The translations under genes and the position numbers were made by a program. From contig CM057450.1 of NCBI GenBank assembly GCA_016271365.2, positions 1,800,114,967 through 1,800,178,966 on the forward strand: a stretch of DNA of 64,000 nucleotides. The letters are read 5' to 3'. Below, in pieces: positions 40,206 through 52,297 of the stretch. This stretch comes from Neoceratodus forsteri (lineage: Eukaryota > Chordata > Ceratodontiformes > Ceratodontidae). Positions within the stretch are counted from its first letter, which is position 1, and every line of letters starts with the position of its first letter. The notes under the pieces are model-generated. The model made no database searches. It saw only the letters and a program-made list of their open reading frames with translations, and was not told the origin of the DNA.

Positions 40206-43169
40206 GAAAGACTTGGTGAAGTGATTGCTGCATTATCTGCAACATTTAGTAGACCAACATAAGAGTAAAGTTAAAAAAAATTAACTAAGAACTAGAAAAC
40301 AATAAAGTTAAAACATAATTTGTGTAAATTTAGTGTTTTCAAGTTTTCTGTTATAATATAAAGTTGCTCTTTAAGTGCCTCTTCACCGTAAGTCTGGCAC
40401 ATACACGAATGGCATGAGTGGCTTGACTCACCTCTCACAACTCTCCTCTGCTTGAGAGGGATTCCTTTACCGACTCTATGTCCTGAATCAGGATTAATTT
40501 CCCTTCACTTCCTGTGACCATATGCCAATACAGGGTCACACTGCCTGTGTTTCAGTTTGCTGCATGAAAACCCTTAACAGCAGGTAAGTCACACCTCAGA
40601 CTAGAACTTTAAACTACCCACATTTAAACTTTAAGAATTAAAATACATTTTTCCTGTAGTCTAGGCACTTCTGTCACTCCCTGTCTGTTGTCCTGGGATA
40701 GGGTCTCAGATAACTAATTATTTGTTAATATACTAAAATAAAGTTTTATCACACCCATAATTAGGGTTGTTTTAGTGTTTCTATATAAACTCCTCATATC
40801 TGAAACTTGCACCTTAGCTACCTTTTGACAGATGTTGCTGAAATGAGTTAGCAAACAGTCCATGTCATGGAAGGACCCAACACAAACTTTTATGAAAATT
40901 CATCTAGTAGTTTAAAATTGATTTGTGTAGTGAAAATAAGAAAATGAACCCCTTTATTTTTCAAGATGCTTTGTTTCAGAATGGTCTGCAGCAAAAAGAA
41001 CAATCTTTATATCATGAAATTTCCTGGCTTAGTTTTTACGGCTTCAGTAGGTGGAGCCTGCATACGTTTTGCATGTACAAAAGGAGTGATGTCATGTTTT
41101 CTGTCCCTGGAACTGACTGAAGCTGTAAATAGTCTCCTCCGCCTTACCCTCCTCCAAGAAATGTTTTCCGCCCTCAAATAAATATGCTTTCATGTTAGTC
41201 AATGGTTGCAGTGCACTATTTTCTTTCTTAAGTGGGAGGTACAAGAACTGGAACCTGAGTAGTGGGAAGCAGAATTAGTTTTTTGGGCTGAGTAAGATCC
41301 ATCCTCCCACATCCACCCAAGATGCTCCTAAAGATCCACCCCACCTTTTTTTTGGTTCATGTGGGAGGGACATGAGGTGGATCTATCATGCTGGAACAAT
41401 TGACTATCAGAGCTGCCTGGGGCATCAGAGTTTAAGCTTCAGGAGAAAAAGCCTGAAACTGTATCCCTATACAGCATTGGCTCAGCTTACATTCCTCTCC
41501 TGATCACACATTTTCACAAATACATTCCAAGAGATGGAAAGTCCCTCCTGGTGGGTATATGGTGTTATTCAGACCTGTCCTCCAACCCTGCCCCCACCAC
41601 CTTACTCTGTATTTTGCATTAGCTGAAGCATGTCAGTATAGCAAGAGGCTGCAGTGTATATTTTTTACTGAGCTTGCAGTTTTAAAGCAGTAGTCCACAG
41701 TCCACTGAGAATTTTCAAAAACATATGTTATGCAGAGTGTTTTGATTTGTATGTTAAGTCCTAGTGTGTCCTTCCCTCTGTCTGCTATTAGGAGTTTTCC
41801 CTAAGTTAGGCTGCTAGCTTTAGGGTAGTTTTATGACCCCTGGGGATCTCCATCACAAATAGGTTTATCGCCTTCTGCCTCCTACAATGCACCCTGTCTC
41901 ACGTGACAGTGATGTAGCCAGGCCCATAGATTTAGCATATGCAGTGCTTTTTAAAATCAGTTCACAACAGCAGAGCTTTGTAACTTTTCTTATCCAGTGA
42001 GCACAAATTGCAACAGTTACATCCATGTACTGTCCTTGATTACTCTTCTCACCGTGCCGAGTGTTGGGAGTACCCTGCCTGCCCATGTGTGATGTGGCAG
42101 CAATACTACCTGCAGAGCAGTGCCAGTAGTGAACATATACATTAGTGGAGCTCCTGAGTGCATCATGGAACACTGCTGTGGTGGACAATAGACATGTGGC
42201 ACTGTGTACAGTGGAGCAGTGGGAACACTGAAGGCAGTAGTAGAGGGTCTGCCTTCAGCCATACAGCAGCAGTACATGAATGTCTGTTGTGCCCAGGTGC
42301 CCTAATACTGGTAGAACTGATGCCATGTCTCCCCCACTCTCTCTCTCTCTTTCTCCCTCCCTTCCCTTTCCTCCCTCTCATTGACATATCCCCTGATTCC
42401 AACATACAGATCTCCCCTCCCTCGAACCTCTCTGTCACCTCCACAACATTAGTGTGTTTCATAACAGTGAAATATGGTTATTTACATCATATGACTGTGC
42501 CATATATACAGTACTCCATAGGACATGTAGGAGGGCATCTCTAAATGCAGCTGTCATCACTGAGTGCACCATGGGATGTGTACTGCTACTACAGGGTTGA
42601 GACCACACACTATCGCATTCAGTGTGGACAGGCTGTAATGTTTTCAAACCATTATCCACACTGTTCACTGGCAGTGTGGACACACTGTAATGTTTACAAT
42701 CTGTAACAGTTTGAATCCATTACAGCTTTTTCCAGTGTAGTGTGGACAGGGCCTGCATGTCTATTGTAATTATCTATCTTTCCATCAATTGCATGTATCG
42801 CTATTTTTACCTATTTGTATAACAAACCTGCATATCACATTTGCCTGCACTCTGAGCACATACTTAAGAAATTGTGCACATTTGTACTCCACTTCTGCAT
42901 AGACCTCATACTTTCCTAATATTCCCATTATCACAAGCATAACTACCTTGCCCTTATCAAAAGTGACCCCCTCTGAAAGTTACTATCACATTTTCCCTAA
43001 CAGTCCATCATTATTACACCTAACTTCCTGACATCAACACATTGCTTAAATATAACTTACATCACCTCATGGACAAAAACCCTGTTTCTCTAAAAAAAAA
43101 CAAAAAACTGTGTAAATAATCCCAAGGCTGTACATATGCCAGCCATTACTTTTTCATGTACTGCCACCT
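40206..43169. other. Long unassigned stretch with possible DNA-element relics
   Basis: About 3 kb without a convincing gene or LINE. Near 42618-42752 words of the type cagtgtggaca recur three times (near 42620, 42672 and 42738), as at the ends of hAT-like MITEs, but only one end is seen. A TC-rich run is at 42335-42378. Short inverted words (gatccatcctcccac and gtgggaggg) lie near 41297-41370. I cannot assign any of it. Confidence 0.35.
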
Positions 43170-43345
43170 TCTGTACCATCATGGGGATTTGCATATGTTT
43201 CCCATGCTGCTTTGCATTATTGGGGTATGTGCAATTGTGTTTTCTTTAAAATTTGGCTGTCCGGCCAATATCATCCGGGATAACACATACATCAGTGGCA
43301 TTTGCTCTGGGGTCCTTTTGTAAACCTACAGTGTATCCTATTCCT
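43170..43345 (+). mobile_element. Diverged fragment of the hammerhead-element unit
   Basis: ggatttgcatatg near 43187, gctttgcattattggggtatg near 43210 and tttctttaaaatttggctgt match, with changes, gatttgcatatg, gctttgcattgtgggggcatatg and the unit-junction sequence ttcttgaaacttggcttccc of the element at 35648. The match continues, weaker, to about 43330 (ccaatatcatccgggataa, catcagtggcatttgctctgg against ccaaatgccctttggggta, cctcagtgtttatgcacagagg). It therefore crosses the unit-to-unit junction. The ribozyme region is not included. Confidence 0.6.
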
Positions 43346-44473
43346 TCCATTAAAATGTACACCTCCATGTATTTTCCTAATAACGTGTATGCCTTCCTCA
43401 GAACAGAACTAAAACAAATCTTACTACTTACAAATCATTGTGTTGTTTCTCCACACCTCCTTAACAATTCCGTACAACTTCACTAACTTCATTAAGCAGC
43501 CGTGGTGGATCTGACCAGCATTTGTTTTTAATCTAAGTACCCTAAATGTATCCCACATATGTGGGATAAATACAAGCTGTCAATCAACACCCCCCCAACT
43601 CCTGCTGACACTACTTCTGCAATATTTTAGCATTCTCATGAGCTCCAACAGCCTCCTTAACTCGATCACATTATCACACACACTTCAAATTTAAACAGTA
43701 CTTTTCCACTTTCTAGTTTTTTTTAGGAGAACAAATTCTAGGCACCGTGATGCACTCTCTTTGCCGCCAATCTGCTAGACATATTCAAAGCACCACGCTA
43801 CGCACTCTTCCCCTGCCAACTCACTCATCATCCCTCTGATTTTCAACTCATCAGGTCCTCTCTTCACTGCTCAAAAATAACCTTTAAAAATCCATCACCA
43901 GAATAAACAAAACAAACCCACACCCAGCCACTGACCTTAAAAAAACACCACTGCCAGATCCCTCATCACCCTGTTTCTCTCAGGCTTGCTCCTCCGGCAT
44001 CTTCCTCTCTCGTTACAGCCACGGAATCCACAGGCTGATGTTTTTGCTCGGCTGCCACTGAAGGCAGGCTCAACCAGATAAGGCAGAACCAACCACATAA
44101 TTTACAAAAATCCCCCACAAAGACATAAACAGAAAAAAGTAACAAAAATAAAATCACCACAGCGACTCTGCCTCTCTAACTCTCACTAAGCAAGACACAG
44201 AGCCATGTTCTCCTTACTGTTCAACCCTCCCACACACAAAACCACAACCAATGACGTGGTGTGCTAAAGGACATAATGTAAAAGGCTCAACCAATAAAGT
44301 CAGCCCCTAAAACATCTTCTGTGAATAGCGCACTGACAAAACGGCACAGCACAAAAAAAAATCCTCTCTACAATATTAAAAAAACTGCTAAATTAAATAT
44401 ATATATATATATATATATATGTAAAAAAAACCTGCCCCCCCAAAATCAGATCCCTATTGCATAAATCAGACAT
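43346..44473. other. Unassigned stretch with (AT)n run
   Basis: No recognised element. A (TA)n run of about 12 units lies at 44397-44420. Confidence 0.35.
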
Positions 44474-44634
44474 GCGATGGGGGTCCATGGGATAAACAAT
44501 TTATTTGTACTCGTCCCCCAGTGACCTTGGGTAAATCACTCATGGCTCCACTATGCTCTGCCACTAGAGAAGTTATCAGATGTCACCGGGGCACTTGTGA
44601 AAATAAATGGTTTATCCCATGGCCCCCCATCACA
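44474..44634. repeat. Short inverted repeat (hairpin element)
   Basis: gatgggggtccatgggataaa near 44474 is answered by tttatcccatggccccccatc near 44611-44631, with atttattt/aaataaat inside. The loop of about 90 bp includes gtgaccttgggtaaatcact, a word common to MIR-like SINEs but too short to name a family. Confidence 0.7.
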
Positions 44635-44879
44635 TATTCCCTACTTCTCCTATGCATGTTGGTTCCGATCCCTACCGTGAGAGTTATGTTATTGGATCTG
44701 TTCTCCCAGTTATGGTAGCATTAGGGGTTGTCAGACGGGCTGATATTTGGGGTTTTGCCACTTGAGATTGTTTGTTCATTCATATTTTGCTGTTTTCCTT
44801 CCATAGTTTACTACAAACAAGGAATCCTGAATTACTAAAGTAATCCCCTTTAGTGTGAACTAACTCACAGCCCAATGAC

Positions 44880-45260
44880 GCAGTACTGAATTTTGACTAA
44901 GAGAAGGAATGAATGAAAAGGCTGTAGTGATTTTTCTTCATAAAACTCATCTTAGTCAAACACACCATGCTAAGGTTAGAAAGTATGGTTACACTGAAGT
45001 AAATTCCTAAGGACCATTGACCCTGACCCCCTGATCTACTTTATTCTTGGAGAAATCTGTTCATCATGATAAGAGAGATGGTGTGCTTTAGCTAAGGGCT
45101 ATGTACAAGACCAACTAGTAACTTTTGTGAATGTTTATGCTCCTTCAGAAATCCCTAAGACATTTTCAAACTCACTGGAATTTGATAGCCCAACATGTGG
45201 AAGAGATCGGCATACTATGGTAGAATTTAAATTTGGCTATTTCTAGTTTTTTGGACTGCA
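44880..45260 (+). pseudogene. L1/Tx1-like endonuclease fragment
   Basis: The plus strand reads FLHKTHLSQTHHAKVRK near 44935-44985 (the QETH box), then QLVTFVNVYAPSEIPKTFSN near 45113-45170, with frameshifts between. VNVYAP is the second endonuclease box of L1/Tx1 ORF2 (compare VNVYAPNSDTP at 24815). No RT follows. It is an isolated relic. Confidence 0.72.
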
Positions 45261-45589
45261 TGTCTAGCACTCTGAGAGGCTCTGTGGAGGTTGCTAAGGC
45301 AACCCCGGCGCTGCTTCAGGGGATGGGAATGCGTATCATCTCGAGACATCTATATGGTACAGTGTGAGATTACACATGCAGTATTATTCGATGCACCACA
45401 TTTATTCTCAATTTTTTTTTTTTTTTTAAATCAAACTGTTTAGGGTTCCTTCCTCCTTGAATGGAAATCTAGATGTCTTCAGTCATGCGTACATCTCCCT
45501 TGAGATAGATGTGGAAGACGTGTACATTTTGTGGGGATATTAAATACGTATGAGGTGACACAGCTGTTAAAAACAGGAAACTTACCTTA

Positions 45590-46090
45590 TTATTACTAGT
45601 AGTTTATCTATTTCTTCGGTGCCCTTCCCCAGGGGCTCAGAGCACAGCACACAACATATAAGACAATAACAGTTTGGACACACATAATTAGTGAAAGAAA
45701 CAGAATAAACATCAGAAAACAGTAATTTAGAAGCAAATCTCAATAAACAAATCCAAAGACCTGAGTAAGTAGGTATGTTTTTTGATCCCCTTTAAAGGCT
45801 TCCACCGAAGGGGTCTCCCTCAGGATTCCAAATCATAGAGCCAGACATCTCAAATGCACGATCCCAAAAGGTCTTCGGCCTGGCCCTAGGGATCAAGAGG
45901 AAGCCCACCTCAGAGAAGTGGAGAGGATGTGAGGACTGAGGGGGATTCAGCCATTTCAACAGGTGGCTAGGGCTCAACCCATGTAGGGCCTTGCAGGTTA
46001 GCAAACCAACCTTGAAGGTCACATGACACTTCACCAGCAGCCAGTACTGTTCATGCAGGACCAGGTTTACATAACATGACCTTATAAAAT
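45590..46090 (-). mobile_element. L2-D LINE, C-terminal and 3' fragment
   Basis: The minus strand reads FKVGLLTCKALHGLSPSHLL near 46020-45960, PPQSSHPLHFSEVGFLLIPR near 45950-45890, FEMSGSMIWN near 45845. It is closely related to the L2-D piece at 8970-9690 (KALHGLGPSYLLKLLNPHQS). The 3' UTR runs to about 45590. Frames are mostly open but the piece is short and stops at the end. Confidence 0.82.
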
Positions 46091-47036
46091 GGCATGAGAA
46101 AATCTAGAAATCTCATTTGCCAAGAGATATCAGCTGACCGCACATTAAGTCTCTTTATATGCATAGTCATCCTGGTCCTAAACCACATCACACAATAAGC
46201 AAATCAGTCCTCCTACAACCAGAACTATCTTCCATCAGTCTCCCTAGATCCAGAACTGATTTTCCATCACAAACATGGCTGTTACCTTTACACTGTAAAA
46301 ACCTTCAATTGGGCCCTAAAAATAAAACTACTTTAAATAAAAAATAAAACAAATTAATTAAATGTTTTTTCCTTCATCATCACATTCTCCTTACACACAT
46401 AAACAAATTAAAAACAATAAGTATTGTTTCTAGTTTTCATTACAACTGTTTCTTTGCTGAGTAAAAAAAAATTCCCCTTCTGTTTTTACCATGCTCATCA
46501 GGGAAATCTCTTCTGCTTTCCCGACAGTGAGATAATTGAGCCTGTGGCTTTAGAAAAGGCGTTTTGTGTATGTATACAATATGTTAGTAGAGGAACATTC
46601 TGCCAGTGGAACTGAGCAGAATTTTGAATCCTTGTGTTCCATGATAAACATTCCATTTCTTGAATGTGGGGAAACACAGAGAAAAAAACACAGAATGAAG
46701 AAAGTAAGCAGTAATACTATATAAACAAAGAGAAAAGGTGGTAAATGACTCACCCTGCTGTTTAGCTTTTAGGACAGAGCGAGCAGTTCATGATGCTGTC
46801 AGTGAGTGTGGCAGTTTGGAACCACATTCATGCTTGCAGCATTGGGGAACTGTGAAGCCTCTGTTATGGCTTCCTTTTAGTTTTGTCTACAGAGTGAGGA
46901 GAATGAAATAAAGTAAGGGGGCTATGTGTCATACTTAAAATGAGGAAAACAGCATTTGTGAATTGTTGTGGCTGGCAGGGGAATATGAAGCTTAAGTGGG
47001 CAGAGAGGCACACACTGTATAACATTACTTTAATCT
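46091..47036. other. Unassigned stretch
   Basis: Nothing recognised. A ctcatcag at 46495 was checked as a hammerhead core and rejected. Confidence 0.3.
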
Positions 47037-47101
47037 AGCAAAGAGACAGGTACAGACGTGGCTCACAGCGCAGCACTGAATCTAATTGGAGGCGGTGTTT
47101 T
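47037..47101 (+). repeat. L2-C 5' UTR repeat unit, copy 1
   Basis: agcaaagagacaggtac and then ggctcacagcgcagcac match 47548-47611 with few changes. Tandem 5' units in LINEs often act as promoters; this is inferred. Confidence 0.75.
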
Positions 47102-47547
47102 GGCACCAAAATTTTAATCTGTACAGAGGACGTTATTTTAATTCAGTCGGCACAGACTTTACTGCTCAAACTGCTCTACTGAATCGCTGCAGCAAGGACT
47201 TTAGTTCTAATTTAATGCTCAAACTGTTAAATCTCTGCTGTTTCTGCACCAGCTCCCACTAAGGACCTTAAGTTCATGTGTCAAATCAAACCACTAAATT
47301 GGGATAAGGCAGCTGATTTAATGTACAGTTTTGCTAGTGCCACAGTCTGTTGTTAGAATAAGTTAGGTGTAACATTCTTAGCTTGAGTAATTTTGCCCTG
47401 CACGTACCTATTGTTGCTTAGCGTAATTGGCTCCTCCCTCTCAGACGGCATTACATATAAATTATTCTCCTTTCTCCTTCCACAGTGTGAGGTCACGAGG
47501 GCTCAGAGGCAGTAGCCTCCCAGCTGTTGACCGACACGTCCCCGGGA

Positions 47548-47611
47548 CAGCAAAGAGACAGGTACTGACGCGGCTCACAGTGCAGCAGTGAATCCAATCC
47601 AGGCAGTGTTT
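47548..47611 (+). repeat. L2-C 5' UTR repeat unit, copy 2
   Basis: Second copy (agcaaagagacaggtac, ggctcacagtgcagcag), 511 bp downstream of the first. Confidence 0.75.
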
Positions 47612-48018
47612 AGCCCCTGCCACCCCACCCACCACCCCCTTGGTCGACTCGGTAACTTATACTGTATATCATGGACGTAAAAACAATCAGGCCATTTCAC
47701 CATCTGCAGGTTATCTGTACCTACCGCTAGAGGCTGATATATCTACTTAAACGCTCCTCTCACACCACCTGGTGTGTAACGCACTGAATGCTGTATATTA
47801 ACTAGAATTCTTCCCATAATTTATCCCACTCTCTTTTCTCTGCCAGCTGGTTAACCTCTCTTTCCCTTCAAATCACACCCATATACTGTCTGTAATTATA
47901 GCTCTGTTCACCTCTACCCCCTGCATTATATATACTCACGCCTACAGCTTAGGATACCTCTTTCTCTATCGCAAAATGATGTCTTTACTCCTTATCCTCT
48001 CCATTACCCCTCCCCTCA

Positions 48019-48282
48019 GTGTTCTACCCCCGTTCTATGCCTGTAAAACACCTCACAACCACCCCTGCCCCATTTATACCTCCCCCTGTGATCACTCCTC
48101 CCTCTGTAACCACGTCTCTCCCACCTCACCCCCCACTTGCTCCTAGCCATCTACCCTGGCTCCTAGCCATCCACCCCCAGAAACCATGGCCAACCCTATG
48201 CTCTATAGTCAGGAATTTCTGCATTTTATCTGCTCCCTTCCTATCAACAAACTACCCCATACACCGCGTAACTACAAACTGA
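48019..48282 (+). pseudogene. L2-C upstream small ORF, Pro-rich
   Basis: A short open frame encodes a Pro-, Thr- and Ser-rich peptide (PPVITPPSVTTSLPPHP) and ends in the next frame's leader. A similar upstream ORF of different sequence lies at 54251 in the sister copy. It may be an ORF1 remnant; no domain is visible. Whether it is translated is unknown. Confidence 0.35.
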
Positions 48283-49670
48283 TCCTCAAAAGTGCCCTAT
48301 CCAGGACCTTCATCATCTTACTGCTATTGATGGGCAACATACACTCCAATCCTGGCCCTTGCCTTTCTACGCAACCAAAAGGGCTACGACTGGCTGCCAT
48401 AAATATATGTAGCCTCCCAAAAAAATTTTACCCCACTTCAAGCATGGGTCTGCCTCCACTCCCCTGATGCCCTCGCAGTCTCCGAAACATGGCTCTCTCC
48501 AAAAATCCCTGACTTGGCTGTTTTTATACCAGGCTACACACTATTCAGATCAGATAGACTGAATAGACGGGGTGGAAGTTGTGCGCTGTACCTTCAGGAT
48601 CACCTACAAGGTGTCCAAATTCCTGCACTAAACCCTGTTGCAGATGCCCAGTCCCTCAACCTTAGGATACCAGTTGGAAAATCGGGTAAATCTCTCTACC
48701 TGATGTCAGTCTACATACCCCCCACCACCAAAAAGAGACTTTCTCCTCCATTCTGAACCTCATTGCACAACTTTCAAAAAGTCAGAGGTCATTGCCCTAG
48801 GAGACTTCAACACAAACTGGCTCGCCTCCCACACATCCCCTGTTAAGGATGCAGCCACTGCCCAAAATCTCTTACAAATGGTCCTTAGCCCCACTTGATA
48901 AGACCGCCGCAGGGGCACTAGTTCCCTTATTGATCTCATCCTTACAAATCACCCTGAGCAACTCCATGACATCCAGATCCTCCCTGACACACTCAGCAAT
49001 CACTCCCGTCACCTGCCATTGGTCAAATAGTTGGAAGGCCCCCCCCCCACAGGATTTCCCTGCATCATCAGCTAAAGAAGGGGTCACTGACACATCTTCA
49101 AAACCATCTTCTCAACCTTGACTGGTCCACTCTTGATCACCAGATGTCAGTGGACGCTGCCCTGTCCTTCTTCATCAGCTCCTACCAAGCTGCCTGTGAC
49201 ATCTTTGCCCCCTTCGTTAAGCAACTAGAAAAAACAAAATCCTCCCCTTGAGTAAACCGCTCCTTACTCAACTAAATGAAGGCTCGAGATAACCTATGGT
49301 ACCGTGCCATCGAGTCTGGTCGCCCCTCTGACCGTCAACTGTACTGTGCTGCCCGAAACTCATGCACCTCGGCAATCTGCAAGGCTAAGGTGGCTTACTA
49401 TCAATCCAACCTCACTGCCACCTGGGGCAATGGGAAGAGGTTCTGGGACAATACGAAGGAACTAAGTGGAAAGTCTCCCTCCTCTCCGCCTTCCATGATT
49501 ACCGTTGATGGTGTCACCACCCAAGACCCTGACAAAATAGCTAATGCCTTAAATGTCTCTTTCTCAGACCTCAGCTCTATCCTCCCACCTGACTTCTTTA
49601 GCGCCCCCCCCGGACACTCTCCACCACCCCCCCAATGCTCCTTTTTATTTCAAAACAATCTCCCTGAGTA
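48186..49670 (+). pseudogene. L2-C ORF2, hydrophobic leader, 2A-like motif and endonuclease
   Basis: From ATG 48186, about 35 residues lead to a hydrophobic run TFIILLLLM, then GNIHSNPGP (48333-48359). This resembles a 2A-like motif, with D and E of DxExNPGP replaced. The endonuclease starts LRLAAINICSLPKK near 48390. After shifts, FIPGYTLFRSDR and RGGSCALYLQDHL near 48520-48600, SVYIPPTTKK near 48706, GDFNTNW near 48800-48825 and the basic linker MKARDNLWYRAIESGRPSD at 49276 follow. The enzyme nicks DNA. GDFN is present; the frame shifts several times. Confidence 0.8.
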
Positions 49671-51184
49671 TTGCTCGATCATATCTCACCAAATTCTTTG
49701 GAAAGTCGACATAGTGGTGATTCACTGGATGCCAAGCTGCTCTCCTTAACCCTTGATGCAGTCCTTACCCCTGTAACAAAAATACTGAACATGTCCCTAT
49801 GCCTTCAACAGTTCCCTACCTTATGGAAAAAAGCGATCATCACTCCGGTTCACAAAAATGGTGACCGCACCTCCCCCAGTAACTACTTCCCCCTCTCTCA
49901 AAAGCACTGGAAAAAATAGCTGCAGACCAACTTATAGAATATTTGGACACACACTGCCTACTGTGCAATCAACAGCATGGTTTCCGAAAAGGGCACAATA
50001 CCACCACTGCCCTGCTCGAATCTACCTCCTTCCTCCATGAAGCACTCGACCAGGGAGACCTGGCTGGATCTGTCTACACTGATCTGTCCAAGGCCTTCGA
50101 TACTGTAAACCACAGCCTGCTAATAAACACCATCCTCTCTGTTGGAGTCTCCCCAGAAACTGCAGTCTGGTTCTCCAGCTATCTCAATGGCTGTACCCAG
50201 CAATTAAAAATAAATAGCACCCTCTCTGCCAGCCTCCCAGTCCGCTCAGGTGTCCCTCAAGGGTCCATCCTTGGCCCTCTTCTTTTCTCCCTATACTTAA
50301 ACTCCCTCCCTTTAGCCTCCACTGAGTGCCTGCTCCTTTATGCTGATGATGCTGTAATTTTCAGCCAGCACCCTGACCCTACCCAGCTTCAAAACTCCCT
50401 ACAGGGTTCCTTCACTGCGAAAGAATCATGGTTCACCTCCCACAAACTTGTCCTCAGCTACAAAAAAACAAAGGTCATGCTATTCGTCCACCCTCAACAT
50501 AAAAACAGCATGACCAAACTATCCATACTTATCTCACAGGGTGCCATGTTGGAAGCAGTCCCCACTTTTAAATACCTAGGGGTTACTCTTGACTCTGCCC
50601 TCACTTTCCGTGAGCATATTGCACTGACCTGTTCTGCCATTAACACTAGAATCTGCCTCCTCTACAAATATAGGCCCCATCTCCCCCCCATTGCCCTTCG
50701 ATTAGCCATCTCTAGCTCCATCCTTCCCCTAGTAGACTACGGCATAATTATATATGGCACCGCCTCCGACACTGCCATGTCCAGCATAAAACGCACTCTC
50801 AACAAAGCCTGCCAGCTGGCCACAGGCTGCAATCACCTTACACATACCTGCGACATCTGCCTACTGTCTTCCTGGCTAAATTTCCAGTGGAGATTTCTCT
50901 CTCAGTCCTGCCTAATGGCCAAAAAAATACAACTAGGGTTAGCTCCCCTGGGCTGTCTATCGCTCCTTCAAGAGTGCATGCTGACAAGGGCCACTAGAAG
51001 CTCTAGCACTTCTACTTTTCGCATCCCCTTTGCAAGGACCACTGCTTGCCAAAGGTTCTTTTCCTACAAGGCCCCCCACTGGATGAACTCCCTCTCGGAT
51101 GCTGCCCTCAAAATCCCTAGGATAGGGTTGTTTAACAGGATATGGGTGCGCAGAGCTGGCTTAAACAGTAACTGTGACTTCTAA
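49671..51184 (+). pseudogene. L2-C ORF2, reverse transcriptase (long open frame)
   Basis: KAIITPVHKNGDRTSPSNY near 49830-49890 is followed by a shift, then a 413-codon open frame from 49943: QQHGFRKGHNTTTALLES, motif A YTDLSKAFDTVNHSLLINT, SGVPQGSILGPLLFSLYLN and LLLYADDAVIFSQ with YADD at 50339-50350. Then LSYKKTKVMLFVHP, FKYLGVTLDSALTFREHI and VDYGIIIYGTASDTAM. This covers palm, thumb and C-terminal region, ending at 51184. It is the most complete RT in the window. Upstream frame breaks still prevent a full ORF2. Confidence 0.88.
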
Positions 51185-51542
51185 ATCTAAGCTTTGGTGT
51201 CTCTGCCACTACCAAAACTATGTAAATAATATTGAAATAGATTGTTTTGCTCTACTGTTGGCACCCTGAACTTGTTTAGCCTATGGTTGCCTCTGTACAG
51301 TATTTTTTCTCTGTGTATGTCCTAAGTAATGTCATTGACACGGAGTCTTTGTAAATGGGTCCCTGACTCAAAGGGTTGTAATTCCTAGACCAAATGCAAA
51401 TAAAAAAAAAAATTATCTAGCACCAATAGGTGGAAGGATTATTTTATGTTAAAAGCACAGATTCACTTACATTTTTACTTATTTAAAAATGTATTTCAAA
51501 ATAAAAAAGCTGCTTCTTAAAATAAAGGGCCATGTTATAAGT

Positions 51543-51695
51543 GCAATAAGACACTGCGGGGCTGTGCATTACAGTGTGATAACTGCACTCCTAGGGACGA
51601 CTGGCACTTGGCCTTTGGCTTCATGCCTAACTACGCCCCTAGGAGTGCAGTTATCACACCGTAATGCACACCCCGTCGTGTCTTATTGCTTACTT
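51543..51695. repeat. Hairpin MITE-like element 1
   Basis: Arms of about 53 bp: caataagacac at 51548 and gtgtcttattg ending at 51689, with tgataactgcactcctaggg answered by cccctaggagtgcagttatc. The loop is about 36 bp. No coding. It abuts an L2-D fragment. A target-site duplication is not clear. Confidence 0.82.
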
Positions 51696-51905
51696 GGAAC
51701 ACCAGTCAGCAACCTGGCTGTGGCATTCTGCCTCAGCTGCAAAAGTTGTAGGGTATCCCCACTGACCATGAAGTTGAGCACATTACAACAGTGTAGCCTG
51801 GACATCACGAATGTATGAATCAGTGTCAGCAGATCCTTGGAGCTCATAAAGGACTTAAGCCAGCTGATGTTCCTAAAATGATAAAAGCCACTCCAGACCA
51901 TGGCT
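51696..51905 (-). pseudogene. L2-D LINE, C-terminal fragment
   Basis: The minus strand reads MVWSGFYHFRNISWLKSFMS near 51901, DLLTLIHTFVMSRLHCCNV, and LLQLRQNATARLLTG near 51740-51710. The blocks are collinear with L2-D at 9385-9480 (FYYFRNISWIKSL, SRLDYCNALYLG). Third L2-D piece of the window. Confidence 0.82.
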
Positions 51906-52297
51906 TATTAGGCATACTCTTTCCCAGAAGGTTCACCAGTTCTCTTATGGAACATGGTGTAGGTACAATCTGATTGCTATAGTCACTGCTAACAAACTAG
52001 AGAGGTAGACACCTGTAAGAGTTGGGAGGTAGTTTATGCACTCTCAAATCCCAAGAGAAACAAAACAATACAGCTGAGTGTACAGCCCTGTTATCAGAGA
52101 TTAAATGTATGTTTAAAGAATGTCACCAATACAAGACTAAAACAGCCCTAATATTTCTCAAACAAATGTTATTATGAGAGCTCTAAGGCAACAAAGTTTC
52201 TCACTTATTCTCTATGGCATCAGGTGGCGCTTGAACAACCTGATTTCAGGGAAGGTGTCTTTCAAATCACAAGAGACTGCGGAGTTAATTATTAAAG
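51906..52297. other. Unassigned stretch
   Basis: Nothing recognised by eye. Confidence 0.3.

Larger units (their letters stand above)
47037..51415 (+). mobile_element. L2-like LINE (family L2-C), long copy
   Basis: The 5' part carries a 65-bp direct repeat (agcaaagagacaggtac at 47037 and 47548, period 511 bp), then a UTR related to that at 54020-54160. An ORF1-like region follows, then ORF2 with a leader, endonuclease and RT. The 3' end has cacggagtctttgtaaatgg near 51343 and an A-run at about 51402-51415. About 4.4 kb long, it is among the better preserved elements; the RT frame is open for 413 codons. Confidence 0.85.

Noticed and set aside
43848..43858. actcatcagg as a second minus-strand hammerhead core
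   Set aside because: The GAAA-like run follows after only four bases, so stem II cannot form; flanks do not pair.
44520..44560. gtgaccttgggtaaatcact as a MIR element
   Set aside because: The match is one short word inside a hairpin element; not enough to name a SINE.
46488..46502. ctcatcag on the plus strand as a minus-strand hammerhead core
   Set aside because: After CTGATGAG on the minus strand no stem II followed by GAAA is found at the right distance and helices I and III cannot form.
49176..49190. cttcatcagctc as a hammerhead core
   Set aside because: It lies in L2-C coding, and no GAAA box follows on the minus strand.
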